NCBI GenBank assembly: GCA_900465915.1
Contig: UBKJ01000004.1
Coordinates: 164,216 to 228,215 of the forward strand
DNA: 64,000 bases
Origin: Hyphomicrobiales bacterium
GTDB lineage: Bacteria; Pseudomonadota; Alphaproteobacteria; Rhizobiales; Rhizobiaceae
Reading direction: 5' to 3'
Shown: positions 28,669 to 39,400 of the stretch, in pieces
Layout of the letters: every line of letters starts with the position of its first letter
How positions within the stretch are numbered: the first letter of the stretch is position 1
Made by a program: the position numbers and the translations under genes
The notes under the pieces: model-generated
What the model saw: the letters and a program-made list of their open reading frames with translations, nothing else
Databases searched by the model: none
What the model was told of the DNA's origin: nothing

Positions 28669-29595
28669 ATGATCCTTTGTTGCGGTGAAGCCCTGATCGA
28701 CATGCTGCCTCGCGAATGCACGACCGGCGAAACGGCCTTCGCGCCCTTCCCCGGCGGCTCGGTGTTCAACACGGCCATCGCGCTGGGGCGGCTGGGCGCG
28801 CCGACCGGCTTTTTCTCCGGCCTGTCGTCGGATTTCTTCGGCGACATGCTGCGCGAGACGCTGGAGCGCTCGCATGTGGACTGCTCCTATTCGGCCGTCT
28901 CCAGCCGCCCGACCACGCTGGCCTTCGTGCGGCTGGTCGACGGCCAGGCGCGCTACGCCTTCTACGACGAGAACACGGCGCTGCGCATGCTGTCGGACGA
29001 CGACGTGCCGCGCATCGGCGCGGATGTCGACGCCATGCTGTTCGGCTGCATCAGCCTGGTCTCGGAGCCCTGCGGCAGCGTCTACGAGGCGCTGATGACG
29101 CGCGAGGCGGCCAACCGCGTCATGTTCCTCGATCCCAATATCCGCTCCAATTTCATCGCCGACCGCGACCGCCACGTCGAGCGCATGCAGCGCATGATCG
29201 CGCTGGCCGACATCGTCAAATTGTCGGACGAGGACCTCGACTGGTTCGGCGAGACCGGCAGCCACGACGAGATCGCCGCCGCCTGGCTCAAGCGCGGGCC
29301 GAAGCTGGTGGTCATCACCAAGGGCGCGCACGGCGCCGACGCCTATTCGGCGCGCGGCAAGGTCAGCGTGCCGGGCGTGCGCGTGCAGGTGGTCGACACG
29401 GTCGGCGCCGGCGACACGGTCAACGCCGGCATCCTGGCCAGCCTGCACCGGCAGGGGCTTCTGTCCAAGCAGGCCATGCTCGACCTCACCGACGACCAGA
29501 TCCACGCCGCCGTGGCGCTCGGCGTGCGCGCCGCCGCCGTCACCGTGTCGCGCGCCGGGGCCAATCCGCCCTGGGCGAGCGAAATGAAGGATTGA
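28669..29595 (+). CDS. PfkB-family sugar kinase, probable fructokinase
   Basis: The 308-residue kinase is of the ribokinase/PfkB family. The N-terminal CCGEALIDMLP and GGSVFNTAIALGRLGAPTGF make the substrate site. The C-terminal VDTVGAGDTVNAGI holds the catalytic Asp and anion hole, and KLSDEDLDWF is typical of fructokinases. It probably phosphorylates fructose or a related ketose to the 6-phosphate. CCTGAGA precedes the ATG. No sugar transporter is adjacent. Confidence 0.85.
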   Translation: MILCCGEALIDMLPRECTTGETAFAPFPGGSVFNTAIALGRLGAPTGFFSGLSSDFFGDMLRETLERSHVDCSYSAVSSRPTTLAFVRLVDGQARYAFYDENTALRMLSDDDVPRIGADVDAMLFGCISLVSEPCGSVYEALMTREAANRVMFLDPNIRSNFIADRDRHVERMQRMIALADIVKLSDEDLDWFGETGSHDEIAAAWLKRGPKLVVITKGAHGADAYSARGKVSVPGVRVQVVDTVGAGDTVNAGILASLHRQGLLSKQAMLDLTDDQIHAAVALGVRAAAVTVSRAGANPPWASEMKD

Positions 29596-29640
29596 CGGCG
29601 GGTCGCGGCGTGACATGATGCGCCCGCAAAGGAGCGCGTC

Positions 29641-30252
29641 ATGAGCCTCGAATTCCTTTTGACCTCCCTCGCCATCGTCGCCTCGCCCGGAACCGGCGTT
29701 CTGGTGACGCTGGCCGCCGGCCTGTCGCGCGGCGCGCGGGCGGCCGTCGTCGCCGCCTTCGGCTGCACGCTCGGCATCGTCCCGCATATGGCGGCGGCGA
29801 TCACCGGGCTCGCCGCCCTGCTGCATGCGAGCGCGACCGCCTTCCAGACCGTCAAATACGCCGGCGTCGCCTATCTCCTGTTCATGGCCTGGACGACCTT
29901 GCGCACGCAAGGCGCGCTGACGGTCGAGACGGAAAAAGCGCCCCGCACGGACATGCAGGTCGTCCGCTCGGCCGTGCTGGTCAACTTGCTCAACCCGAAG
30001 CTGTCGATCTTCTTCCTCGCCTTCCTGCCGCAATTCGTCGGGACCGAGCCCCACGGCGCGACGGCGCGGATGGTGGAATTGTCGCTCGCCTTCATGGCCA
30101 TGACCTTCGCGGTGTTCAGCCTTTACGGCGTCTTCGCCGCCGCCATGCGCCGCCATGTCGTCTCCCGCCCCGCCGTTCTCGCCTGGATGCGCCGCGGCTT
30201 CGCGGCCGCCTTCGTCGGGCTCGGCGCCAGGCTCGCCTTCACGCAGAAATAG
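29641..30252 (+). CDS. LysE family translocator
   Basis: The 203-residue membrane protein has six predicted helices and the LysE/RhtB landmarks: SPGTGVLVTLAAGLSRG near residue 15, KYAGVAYLLFMAW, and LVNLLNPKLSIFFLAFLPQF. These are exporters of amino acids or related small molecules; the substrate is unknown. It ends two bases before the methyltransferase start, which suggests an operon with it. Confidence 0.9.
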   Translation: MSLEFLLTSLAIVASPGTGVLVTLAAGLSRGARAAVVAAFGCTLGIVPHMAAAITGLAALLHASATAFQTVKYAGVAYLLFMAWTTLRTQGALTVETEKAPRTDMQVVRSAVLVNLLNPKLSIFFLAFLPQFVGTEPHGATARMVELSLAFMAMTFAVFSLYGVFAAAMRRHVVSRPAVLAWMRRGFAAAFVGLGARLAFTQK

Positions 30253-30254
30253 CC

Positions 30255-30989
30255 ATGGCCCAGAACATCTACGACCGACCGGACTTCTTCGCCGCCTATA
30301 GCCGATTGCCGCGCTCCGTGCACGGCTTCGCCGGCGCGCCGGAATGGGATTTCGTGCGCGGGCTGCTGCCCGATCTCAAGGGCAAGGCGGTCGCCGATCT
30401 CGGCTGCGGCTTCGGCTGGTTCTCGCGCTTCGCCGCAGAGGCGGGCGCGGCCTCGGTGGCGGGCTTCGACCTGTCGGAGAACATGCTCACGCGCGCCCGG
30501 CGCGAGACGCAAAGCCCTGCCGTCGCCTACGAGCGCGCCGACATGGAGACGCTGGAACTGCCGGAAGGGCGCTTCGACCTCGTCTACAGTTCCCTCGCCT
30601 TCCATTACGTCGCCGATATCGACCGGCTGTTCGCCATGATCGGCCGCGCGCTGAAACCCGGCGGCGGGCTGGTCTTCACCATGGAGCATCCGATCTTCAT
30701 GGCGTCGCGAAAACCGGGCTGGATCGTCGGGCCGGACGGACAAAAACGCTGGCCGGTCGATCATTATGCTGTGGAAGGCGAGCGCAGGACCGACTGGCTG
30801 GCGGACGGCGTGGTCAAGCATCACCGGCGGCTGGGGACGATCGTCAACGCGCTGATCGGGGCCGGCTTCGCCCTCAAAACGCTGGAGGAATGGCGGCCGA
30901 CGTCCGCACAGCTCGCCGCCATGCCGGCGCTGGCCGAGGAGATGGAGCGGCCGATGCTGCTGATCGTCTCCGCCCTTCGCCCGGCTTGA
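30255..30989 (+). CDS. Class I SAM-dependent methyltransferase
   Basis: The 244-residue enzyme has SAM motif I VADLGCGFGWFSRFAAEAG, an acidic post-I residue in AGFDLSENML, and motif II-III residues in FDLVYSSLAFHYV and LKPGGGLVFTMEHP. The pattern is that of the methyltransferase type 11 group acting on small molecules. The acceptor is not known. Only two bases separate it from the LysE gene, so the two may be co-expressed, which would be consistent with modification and export of a small metabolite, but that is a guess. Confidence 0.88.
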   Translation: MAQNIYDRPDFFAAYSRLPRSVHGFAGAPEWDFVRGLLPDLKGKAVADLGCGFGWFSRFAAEAGAASVAGFDLSENMLTRARRETQSPAVAYERADMETLELPEGRFDLVYSSLAFHYVADIDRLFAMIGRALKPGGGLVFTMEHPIFMASRKPGWIVGPDGQKRWPVDHYAVEGERRTDWLADGVVKHHRRLGTIVNALIGAGFALKTLEEWRPTSAQLAAMPALAEEMERPMLLIVSALRPA

Positions 30990-31049
30990 CGCGCCACAAT
31001 TCACGCTCTTTATAGAAAGCGGCGGGACTGAATCGGATAGGCGTCGAAA

Positions 31050-31898
31050 ATGGCGAGGGAGACTCCAGTGGACGTTTTGCGCATCGCGGCCTTCTCACAG
31101 GGCGACCAGGGCGGAAACCCCGCCGGCGTGGTGATCGCCGACAGGCTGCCGTCCGACGAGGAGATGCAGAAGATCGCCGCCCGCGTCGGCTTTTCCGAAA
31201 CCGCCTTCGCCACGCCCGACGACGGCCAGTGGCGGGTGCGCTATTTCGCGCCCGAGCGCGAGGTGCCCTTCTGCGGCCACGCCACCATCGCGCTGGGCGC
31301 GGCGCTGGCGATGCGCGAGGGCGACGGGCGCTTCGACCTCAAGCTCAACCATGCCGAGATCCGCGTCGAGGGGCGCAAGGACGGCGCGCTGTTCTCGGCC
31401 GCGCTGCAATCGCCCTCGACCCGCAACCGCGCCGCCACCGAGCAGGAGGTCGGCCAGGCGCTGGGCCTGTTCGCCTATGACGCCGACGACCTCGCCCCCG
31501 GCCTGCCGCCCGCCATCATCCATGGCGGCGCCGACCATATCGTGCTGGGGCTGCGGTCGCGCGAGAAGCTGGCGGCCATGCATTACGACCTCGCCAAGGG
31601 CCGCGTCACCATGAACCGGCAGGGCTGGACCACGATCATGCTGGTCTATTCGGAGACGCCGCAGCGTTTCCACGCCCGCAACCCCTTCGCCTCGGGCGGC
31701 GTCTACGAAGACCCGGCCACGGGCGCGGCCGCGGCGGCGCTGGCCGCCTATCTGCGCGACATCGGCTGGCCGCATCGCGGGGCCATCGACGTGTTCCAGG
31801 GCGAGGACATGGGCAGCCCGTCGCATATCCGCGCCGAGCCGGGCGCGGTGCGCGGCGGCTCGGTGCGCGTGTCGGGCACGGCGCGGCTGATGGAATAG
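31050..31898 (+). CDS. PhzF family isomerase
   Basis: The 282-residue protein belongs to the PhzF/DAP-epimerase-like fold family. Family marks are QGGNPAGVVIAD near residue 20, GFSETAFA with the catalytic Glu, APEREVPFCGHATIALG, and in the second half GGVYEDPATGAAAAALAAYL. PhzF itself isomerises a phenazine precursor, but most family members are of unknown substrate, and no phenazine genes occur here. A GTG at 31068, preceded by AGGGAG, is an alternative start that would remove six residues. Confidence 0.9.
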   Translation: MARETPVDVLRIAAFSQGDQGGNPAGVVIADRLPSDEEMQKIAARVGFSETAFATPDDGQWRVRYFAPEREVPFCGHATIALGAALAMREGDGRFDLKLNHAEIRVEGRKDGALFSAALQSPSTRNRAATEQEVGQALGLFAYDADDLAPGLPPAIIHGGADHIVLGLRSREKLAAMHYDLAKGRVTMNRQGWTTIMLVYSETPQRFHARNPFASGGVYEDPATGAAAAALAAYLRDIGWPHRGAIDVFQGEDMGSPSHIRAEPGAVRGGSVRVSGTARLME

Positions 31899-31942
31899 GC
31901 GTCCGGCCGAAGCCGGGGCCGTTTCTATCCTTGTTTATCGCG

Positions 31943-33247
31943 TCAGACGGTGACGCGCTGCTCGGTGCGCTCGGCGTTGCCGAAGAATTTCAGGTAGCGC
32001 GCCACTTCCTTCGGGTCGCCGGTGGCCTTCTGTGGATTGTCCGACAGCTTCACCGCCGGGCGGCCATTGGCGTCGGTGACCTTGCAGACCAGCGAGATGG
32101 CGTTGAGGCCGGCGATGTTCTGCGGCGCGCAGCCGACGAAATCGTTGGTGAGGTTGGTGCCCCAGCCGAAGCTCATGCGCACCCGGCCCTCGAAATGGCG
32201 ATAGGTCTGCTCGATGGTGCCGACGTCGAGCGCGTCGGAGAAGATCAGCAGCTTGTCGCGCGGGTCCTTGCCCTTCGACCGCCACCATTCGACGATGCGC
32301 TCGCCGCCCTCGATGGGCGGGGCGCTGTCGGGGCGGAAGCCGGTCCAGTCGGCCACCCAGTCGGGCGCGTTGCGCAGGAAGGCCGCCGTGCCGAAGGCGT
32401 CGGGCAGCACGATGAGAAGATTGCCGCCGTAATAGCGGTTCCAGTCCTGGAGCACCCGATAGGGCGCGGAGCGCAATTCGTCGTCGCTGTTGGCGAGCGC
32501 GGCCAGCACCATCGGCAATTCATGCGCGTTGGTGCCGAGCGCCTCGAGGTCGGTGTCCATGGCGAGCAGCACGTTGCTGGTGCCGCTCAGCGCGCCGCCG
32601 AGGCCTTCCTTCAGCGCCTCCACGCACCAGCGCTGCCAGAGGAAGGAATGGCGGCGGCGGGTGCCGAAATCGGAGATGCGCAGGTCCGGCAATTGCCGCA
32701 GCCGCTCGACCTTGCTCCACATCTTGGCCTTGGCGCGGGCGTAGAGCACGTCGAGCGAGAAGGGGCCGAGATTCTTCATCGCCGCGCGCGAGCGCAGCTC
32801 GTTGATGATGGCGAGCGCCGGGATCTCCCACATGCTGGTGTGCGACCACAGGCCGTGGAAATGCAGCTCGTACTGGCCGTCGCGGCGGCGCAGATCGTAT
32901 TCCGGCAATTGGAAATCGGCGAGCCAGGCGAGGAATTCCGGCTGGAAAATCTGCTTGCGGCCGTAGAAGGTGTTGCCGGCGAGCCAGATCATCTCCTTCT
33001 TGGAGAAGCGCAAGGAACGCGCATGGTCGAGCTGGGCGCGCAACTCGCCCTCGTCGATCTCCTCCGCCAGCCGGACCGAGCTGGTGCGGTTGATGAGCGA
33101 GAAAGTGGCGTCGACCCTGGGATAAAGGCCCCAGATCATCTGCAGCATGAGGAGCTTGTAGAAATCCGTGTCCAGCAGGCTGCGGACGATCGGGTCCAGC
33201 TTCCATGCGTGGTTGTAGACGCGGCGCGCAATATCGGTCCTGGCCAT
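31943..33247 (-). CDS. pncB: Nicotinate phosphoribosyltransferase
   Basis: The 434-residue enzyme joins nicotinate and phosphoribosyl pyrophosphate in the NAD salvage pathway. The family pattern is clear: [16 protein letters not shown] near the N terminus, [12 protein letters not shown] with the phosphoribosylated His region, GTSNVLLA, and [10 protein letters not shown] near the C terminus. GGAGG lies seven bases before the ATG at 33247; an ATG four codons upstream is less likely. It is convergent with the PhzF gene and downstream of ndvB on the same strand, but a terminator separates them. Confidence 0.95.
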   Translation of the reverse strand: MARTDIARRVYNHAWKLDPIVRSLLDTDFYKLLMLQMIWGLYPRVDATFSLINRTSSVRLAEEIDEGELRAQLDHARSLRFSKKEMIWLAGNTFYGRKQIFQPEFLAWLADFQLPEYDLRRRDGQYELHFHGLWSHTSMWEIPALAIINELRSRAAMKNLGPFSLDVLYARAKAKMWSKVERLRQLPDLRISDFGTRRRHSFLWQRWCVEALKEGLGGALSGTSNVLLAMDTDLEALGTNAHELPMVLAALANSDDELRSAPYRVLQDWNRYYGGNLLIVLPDAFGTAAFLRNAPDWVADWTGFRPDSAPPIEGGERIVEWWRSKGKDPRDKLLIFSDALDVGTIEQTYRHFEGRVRMSFGWGTNLTNDFVGCAPQNIAGLNAISLVCKVTDANGRPAVKLSDNPQKATGDPKEVARYLKFFGNAERTEQRVTV

Positions 33248-33303
33248 GGCGGCCTCCATCCCCCTGAGGTCGCCGCCCTTGCGAAGCCGTGCGGCGGCTA
33301 AGA

Positions 33304-33329
33304 AAAAGGCGGGTTTTCACCCGCCTTTT
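33304..33329 (-). terminator. Intrinsic terminator downstream of ndvB
   Basis: AAAAGGCGGG (33304-33313) and CCCGCCTTTT (33320-33329) form a 10-bp stem with a six-base loop, with extra A residues on the left that read as a T run on the minus strand. It lies between the ndvB stop and the pncB start. Confidence 0.85.
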
Positions 33330-33434
33330 AGAGCATTTTGCAGCCAAATGGAAACGTTTGGCGTCGCAGCAATGCGGCGGGAGCGAAGAGAAGGAGCGCC
33401 GGTCCGATTCCGCTGGATCGGCGCCCCGGTCGTG

Positions 33435-36400
33435 TCAGTCCCGTTTGGGAAGCTCCACCACGATCGTGTGCTCGCCGTCCGGCTTGATGGGCAGGCCTTC
33501 CTCCGGATTGGCGACCTTGCGGCCGTCGAGCTTGACCGCGCGCGCATTGGCCCCGGCGGTGACGGTGACGCGGTAGAGCGCCTCGCCGAAGCGCAGCTCC
33601 AGCTCGCAGCCGTCCCAGTCCGGCGGCAGCACCGGATCGAGATGCAGCCGGTCGCCGCGCTTGGTCACGCCGAGGATGCCCTCGGTCGCCACGCGGTAGA
33701 ACCAGCCGGCCGAACCCGTGTACCAGGTCCAGCCGCCCTGCGCGCGGCGCGGCTCGACGGAGTAGATGTCGGCGGCGATGACATAGGGCTCGACGCGATA
33801 GGTGTCGGGATGCTCGCCGTGGCTGACCGGGTTGATCAGCGAGAACAGCTTCCACGCCTCCGCCGCCTTGCCCATGCGGGCCAGCGCCAGGATGGCCCAG
33901 GTCGCGCCGTGGGTGTACTGGCCGCCGTTCTCGCGCACGCCGGCCGGATAGCCCTTGATGTAGCCGGGCTCCTGCGCCGTCTTGTCGAAGGGCGGCGTGA
34001 ACAGGCGCAGCAGGCCGCCCTGCTCGTCCAGCAGATGCTTTTCGAGCGAGGCCATGGCCTGTTCGGCCCGCTTGGGGTCGGCCACGCCGGAGAGCACGCT
34101 CCACGACTGGGCGATGGCGTCGATCTGGCACTCGTCGCTCTCCTTGGAGCCGAGCGGCGCGCCGTTGTCGTAATAGCCGCGGCGATACCATTCGCCGTCC
34201 CAGCCGTCCTTCTCCAGCGCCGCCGTCAGGCTTTGCACATGCGCCTTCCACGCCTCGGCGCGCTTGGCGTCCTTGCGGGCTTCGGCGATGGGGATGAAGC
34301 GCTGCAGCGTGTAGGCCATGAACCAGCCGAGCCAGACGCTCTCGCCCTCGCCCTTGGCGCCGACGAGGTTCATGCCGTCGTTCCAGTCGCCGCCGAGCAT
34401 CAGCGGCAGACCGTGCTTGCCGGTGCGGGCGACGGCGAGGTCGAGCGCCAGCGCGCAATGCTCGTAGAGGCTGACCGCGTCCGACGAGACGGTCGGCTGG
34501 TAGAAGGCGTCGTGCTCTCCCTCCTCCAGCGCGCGGCCTTCGAGGAAGGGCAGCTTCTCGTCGAGGATGGCGTTATCACCAGTCGTCTCGACATAGAGCG
34601 AGGCGCCGTAGCCGAGCCAGACCACGTCGTCCGAGATCAGCGTGCGCACGCCCGCGCCGGTGGCGGGCAGCCACCAATGCTGCACGTCGCCCTCGCGGAA
34701 CTGGCGCGAGGCGGCGTTGAGGATCTGCGCGCGCGCCAGCGTCGGGTCGATCAGCATCAGCGACAGCGTGTCCTGCAGCTGGTCGCGGAAGCCGAAGGCG
34801 CCGCTGGCCTGGTAGAAGGCGGCGCGGGCCCAGATGCGGCAGGCCAGCGCCTGGTAGGGCAGCCAGCCATTGACCATCAGGTCGAAGGCCGGATCGGGCG
34901 TCTTGACCTGCACGCGGCCGAAGAAGCCGTCCCACTGGCGCTTGGCGGCTTCGAGCTTGGCGGCGAAATCCGCGCCGCGCAACTCGGCCGCCAGCGCCGA
35001 GGCCTCGGCCCGGTCGCCGGCGTTGCCGATGACGAAGACGATGTCGCGGCTTTCGCCCGGACCGACCTCCACGTCGACGGCGAGCGCGGCGCAGGGGTCG
35101 CGGCCGGCCTCGACCGTCCCCGACAGCGCCTTGCCGGCCAGCACGACTTCCGGCCGGTCGACCGAGCCGGTCGCGCCGATGAACTCGCCGCGGTCGGCGG
35201 TCACCGATTGCGGCTTTTCGCTCGTGGCGAAGAAGGCCACCTGGCCGGACTTGTCGGGATGGTAGGGGTTGGCGGCGAAGAGCGCGCCCTGCGCCTCGTC
35301 CTGCGAGGGCACGATGAAGGGCACGTTCTTGGCCCGCGCATTGCCCAGCACCCATTCGACATAGCCGTAGGCGCGCAGGCGGCGGCGCGAGCGGCCGTGA
35401 TTGGTGATGGTGAGCCGCGACAGCCGCGCCGGCTTCTCCGGGTCGACGATATGGGTCAGCGCCAGTTCGAGCTCGCCGTGGCGGGCGGAGAAGGCGCTGT
35501 AGCCGTGGCCGTGGCGGGCCTCGTAGGTCGCCGCCTCGTCGCGCAGCACGCTCGCCGTGGGGGCGAAGCTGCGGCCCGTCTCGCGGTCGAGCACGTAGAT
35601 CGCCTCGCCCGGACGGTTCGACACCGGATCGTTGGCCCAGGGGGTCAACTGGTAGTCGCGGCTGTTGCCGGCCCAGGTGAAGGCCGCGCCTTCCGCCGAG
35701 ACGTGGAAGCCGAAGGACGGGTTGGAGACGACGTTGATCCACGGATGCGGCGTGGTGGTGCGCCCGTTGAGGCGCACGACATAGGCGCCGTCCTCGGCAA
35801 AGCCGCCATAGCCGTTCCAGAAGGCGAGATCGCTTCCGTCGGGGCGCGGACGCTCGGGCGTCGCCACCCGCACCGGCAGGCGGCGCTCCTCGCCGGCCGT
35901 GCCGCGCTCGATCACCGCCGGGCTTGCGCCCTGCGCCGGGCCGGCCTTGGCGTCGCTGCGGGCGGCGAGGTCGACGGAGATCTCCTCGTTGCGGCGCAGC
36001 TGCTCGGCCAGCGAGCCGTTCTGCGCGTGCATGACGATGCGGGCCGAGGCGAGCAGCGTGTTGTAGGTCGCCTCGCTCATCTGGTCGCGGCGCACCGCGA
36101 ACACATGCGGCTGGCCGCCGCCGCGGGCGCGGAACCCTTCGACGATCCATTCGATGGCGCGCTGGGTGTCCTGCGCATAGGAGAAGGCGCGCTCGTTGAC
36201 CGCCACCACGTCGACGGTGAGGCCCTTGCCGCGCCAGTATTCCTGGGCGCGCAGCACGCCGCGCAGCACGTCGAGATCGGCCTCGTTGTCGATGCGCAGC
36301 GCGAAGATCGGATAGTCGCCCGAGATCGACAGCGGCCACAGGTCCGACTGCTTGCCCAAGCCGGCCGCGATGGTGTCGGGCGGCTGGCGCAAAGCGCGCT

Positions 36401-39400
36401 CGGGATAGAGCAGATAGGCCGCGACCTTCTGGTAGTCGGCCGCCTCCGCCGGCTTGATGCCGATATGGTAGAGCTGCACCTGCGACGAGGTCCAGGACAG
36501 CGAATAGTCGCGGGCGAAGGTCTCGGGATGGCGATGGCTGGCCACCGCATGCTCGACCGCGTCGCGGCTGCCGCCGGCGAAGGTCCAGAAGACGAGGCTC
36601 ACCTTCTTGTGCGCCGGCACGCGCACGCGGGTGCGCACCGAGGCGATGGCGTCGAGCGTGCAGCCCTGCGAGCCCGTGAGCCTGGCGCCCGGCTCGAAGG
36701 CCGCGGCGTCGCGCAGCGTGCGGCCGCGGCCGATGAAGGCGCGGCGGTCGGTCTCGACCTCGATCTCGCGCATCGCGCCCGACAGGTCGGTGACGAAATG
36801 CGCCACATGGATGTCGGGGTCGGACGGCGCGCGCTTGCGCCGCTTGGCGTAGATGGTGGAGCCGTCGGCGATCTCCGTCTCGACGAACATCTTGGCGAAG
36901 GCCGGATGGGCGGCGTCGGAGGCGTTGTCGTTCAGCACCAGCTCGGCATAGGAGGTGACCTCGATCACGCGGTCGCGGGCGCTGGTGTTGATGACGTCGA
37001 GCCTGCGGCCCTCGCCGTCCGAGCCCGAGGAGACGATGACTTCCATCACCGTCTTGATGTCGCCGGCGGTCTTGTAGAACTCGACCTTGTCCTCGGTGAA
37101 GACGGTCTTGGTCTCCTCCTCCGGGTTGCGCACCGGCTCGCCGGTGGCCGACCACCAGTAGCCGCTCTCCATGTCGCGCAGGAACAGGAACGTGCCCTGC
37201 AGGTCCTCGGTGGCGTCGGCCTGGAAGCGGGTGATGTCCCAATTGTGCCAGCGGCTGTAGCCGGAGCCGTTGGCCGTGACCATCAGCGCATATTGGCCGT
37301 TGGACATCATATGGGTGGCGCGCGGGGCCTTGAAGGGCTTGTCGACGATGCGCATCGGCGCGTCGTCGAAGCCGCCGGAATCGACCCGCATCGGGTTTTC
37401 CGTCTTGGCGTAGATCATCGGAATCTCGCGCGGGGCCTTTTCCTGCAACAGGAGCTCCGCCGCCTCGATCACCGGATCGTTGTGGAAGCGGTCGCGCATG
37501 CGACCTTCAAAAATCACGTTGTTGACCGCGATGATCGACATGCCGTGGTGGTGGGCGTAGTAGTTCTTGACCACCGCGCAGGTCTCGCCCTCGCGGACGC
37601 GCGACGGGGTGAAGTCCACCGAATCGTGGAAGCCGTAGCGGCCGAGCGCGCCGAGCTTGGCGAGCCGCTTGAGGTTGGCCACGGCCGCAGCCGGCTGGTA
37701 TTGCGAGGCCAGAAGGCTCGCATAGGGCGCGATGACGGCGTTGCGCGACAGGCCGCGCTGGAGGCCCAGATTGGGTACGCCGAAATTGGAATATTGATAG
37801 TTCATGTTCGCGTCGCGGGCGTTGAAGGCCGCTTCGGAAATGCCCCAGGGCAGGCCGCGCGAGGTGGCGTAGTCGATCTGGCGCTGCACGACGAGCTTGT
37901 TGGTCTGGTCGAGAAGCGAGCCGAGCGGCTCGGTCATGACCAGCGGCGGCATCAGATATTCGAACATCGAGCCGGACCAGGAGAGCAGCGCGCCCTTCCA
38001 GCCGACCGGCACCAGCAGGCGGCCGAGCTTGAACCAATGCTCGACCGGCACGTCGCCCTTGGCGATGGCGAACAGGCTCGCCAGGCGCGCCTCGGAGGCG
38101 AGAAGGTCGTAGCAGCTCTGGTCGAGCTCGTTCTCCTGCACGCGGAAGCCGATGGAGAGCAGGCGGCGGTCCTTGTTCTCCAGGAAGCCGAACTGCATGT
38201 CGAAGGCGAGCTGGCGGGCGCGCATGGCGAGGTCGCGCAGGCGGTCGCGCTGGCCCTCGGTGTCGTGTTCGCCGACGGCGTCGTCGGTATGGGCCTGGCA
38301 GGTGTCGACCAGCAGGCGCGCCCATTCCTTGGCCTCGGCGCTCGCCACCGTCTCGACCTCGCCGTCGAGCTCGTCCATCAGGCGGACGATGTCGTTGGCG
38401 AAGAGGGTGAGGTTGATGGTGCGGAAGGAGGCGGTCTCCGGCTCGTCCTTGATCGAGATCACGGCGCGGCGGAAATTGGCGATGCGCTCCTCCAGGCGGC
38501 GGCGCAGCGGACGCAGGATGCGGCGGTCGTCGGGAATCTGCCCGATGGTCTCCTCGAGGATGTCGTTGACGTCGAGGATGCCGTCGAGGTCGCCCTGCAC
38601 GTAGACGGAGGGGGCCTCGGCCCATTCCTCCAGCGCCGAGGAGAGCGTGACGAGGTGGCCGGCGAGGTTGCCGCTGTCGACCGCCGAGACGTAGAGCGGG
38701 CGCATCGGCGTCAGCGTGTCGGTCTCGTACCAGTTGTAGAGATGGCCCTGATATTTCTCCATCTTCTCGAGCGTGGCGACGGTGGCGTCGATGCGCCGCA
38801 TCGTCTCGTCGAAGCCGATCCAGCCGAAATCGCGCGCGGCGACCACCGACAGGAGATAGACGCCGATATTGGTCGGCGAGGTGCGCCGGGCCAGGATCGG
38901 GGCCGGGTCCTCCTGGAAATTGTCCGGCGGCAGGTGATGGTTCTCGTCATTGGCGAATTCGGCGAAATAGCGCCAGGTGCGGCGGGCGTAGCGGCGCAGG
39001 TCGGCCTTGTCGGAGGACAGCACCTCCAGCGTGTCCTGCGGCTTGGCCGAGCGGCTGACCAGCCAGGCGATCAGCGGCGAGGCGAACCAGATCACCGCGA
39101 AGGGCGCGGCGACCAGCGCCGCCGGGCTTTCGGCGGCGAGCGGCAGCGCCAGCGAGGCCACCGCGATGGCCAGCGCCGGCCACATGAGCTGGAAATAATA
39201 GAGCAGCGTGTCCGGCGAGGCCTTGGCCTGGGCGGCGGTGCGCCATTCGAGAAGGTCGCGGCGCGAGACGAACAGGCGATAGAAGGTGCGGGCGATGGCG
39301 TCGCCCATCAGGAAGGCCCAATGGGCGATGAAGGTGGTGCGCAGCGCCACGTCCGCCGTGCCCAGCGCCACGTCGGTCAGCACCGACTGCGCATGGCCCT

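Noticed and set aside
31050..31898. Phenazine biosynthesis from the PhzF-like gene
   Set aside because: No other phz gene is nearby, and PhzF-like proteins are widespread with mostly unknown substrates.
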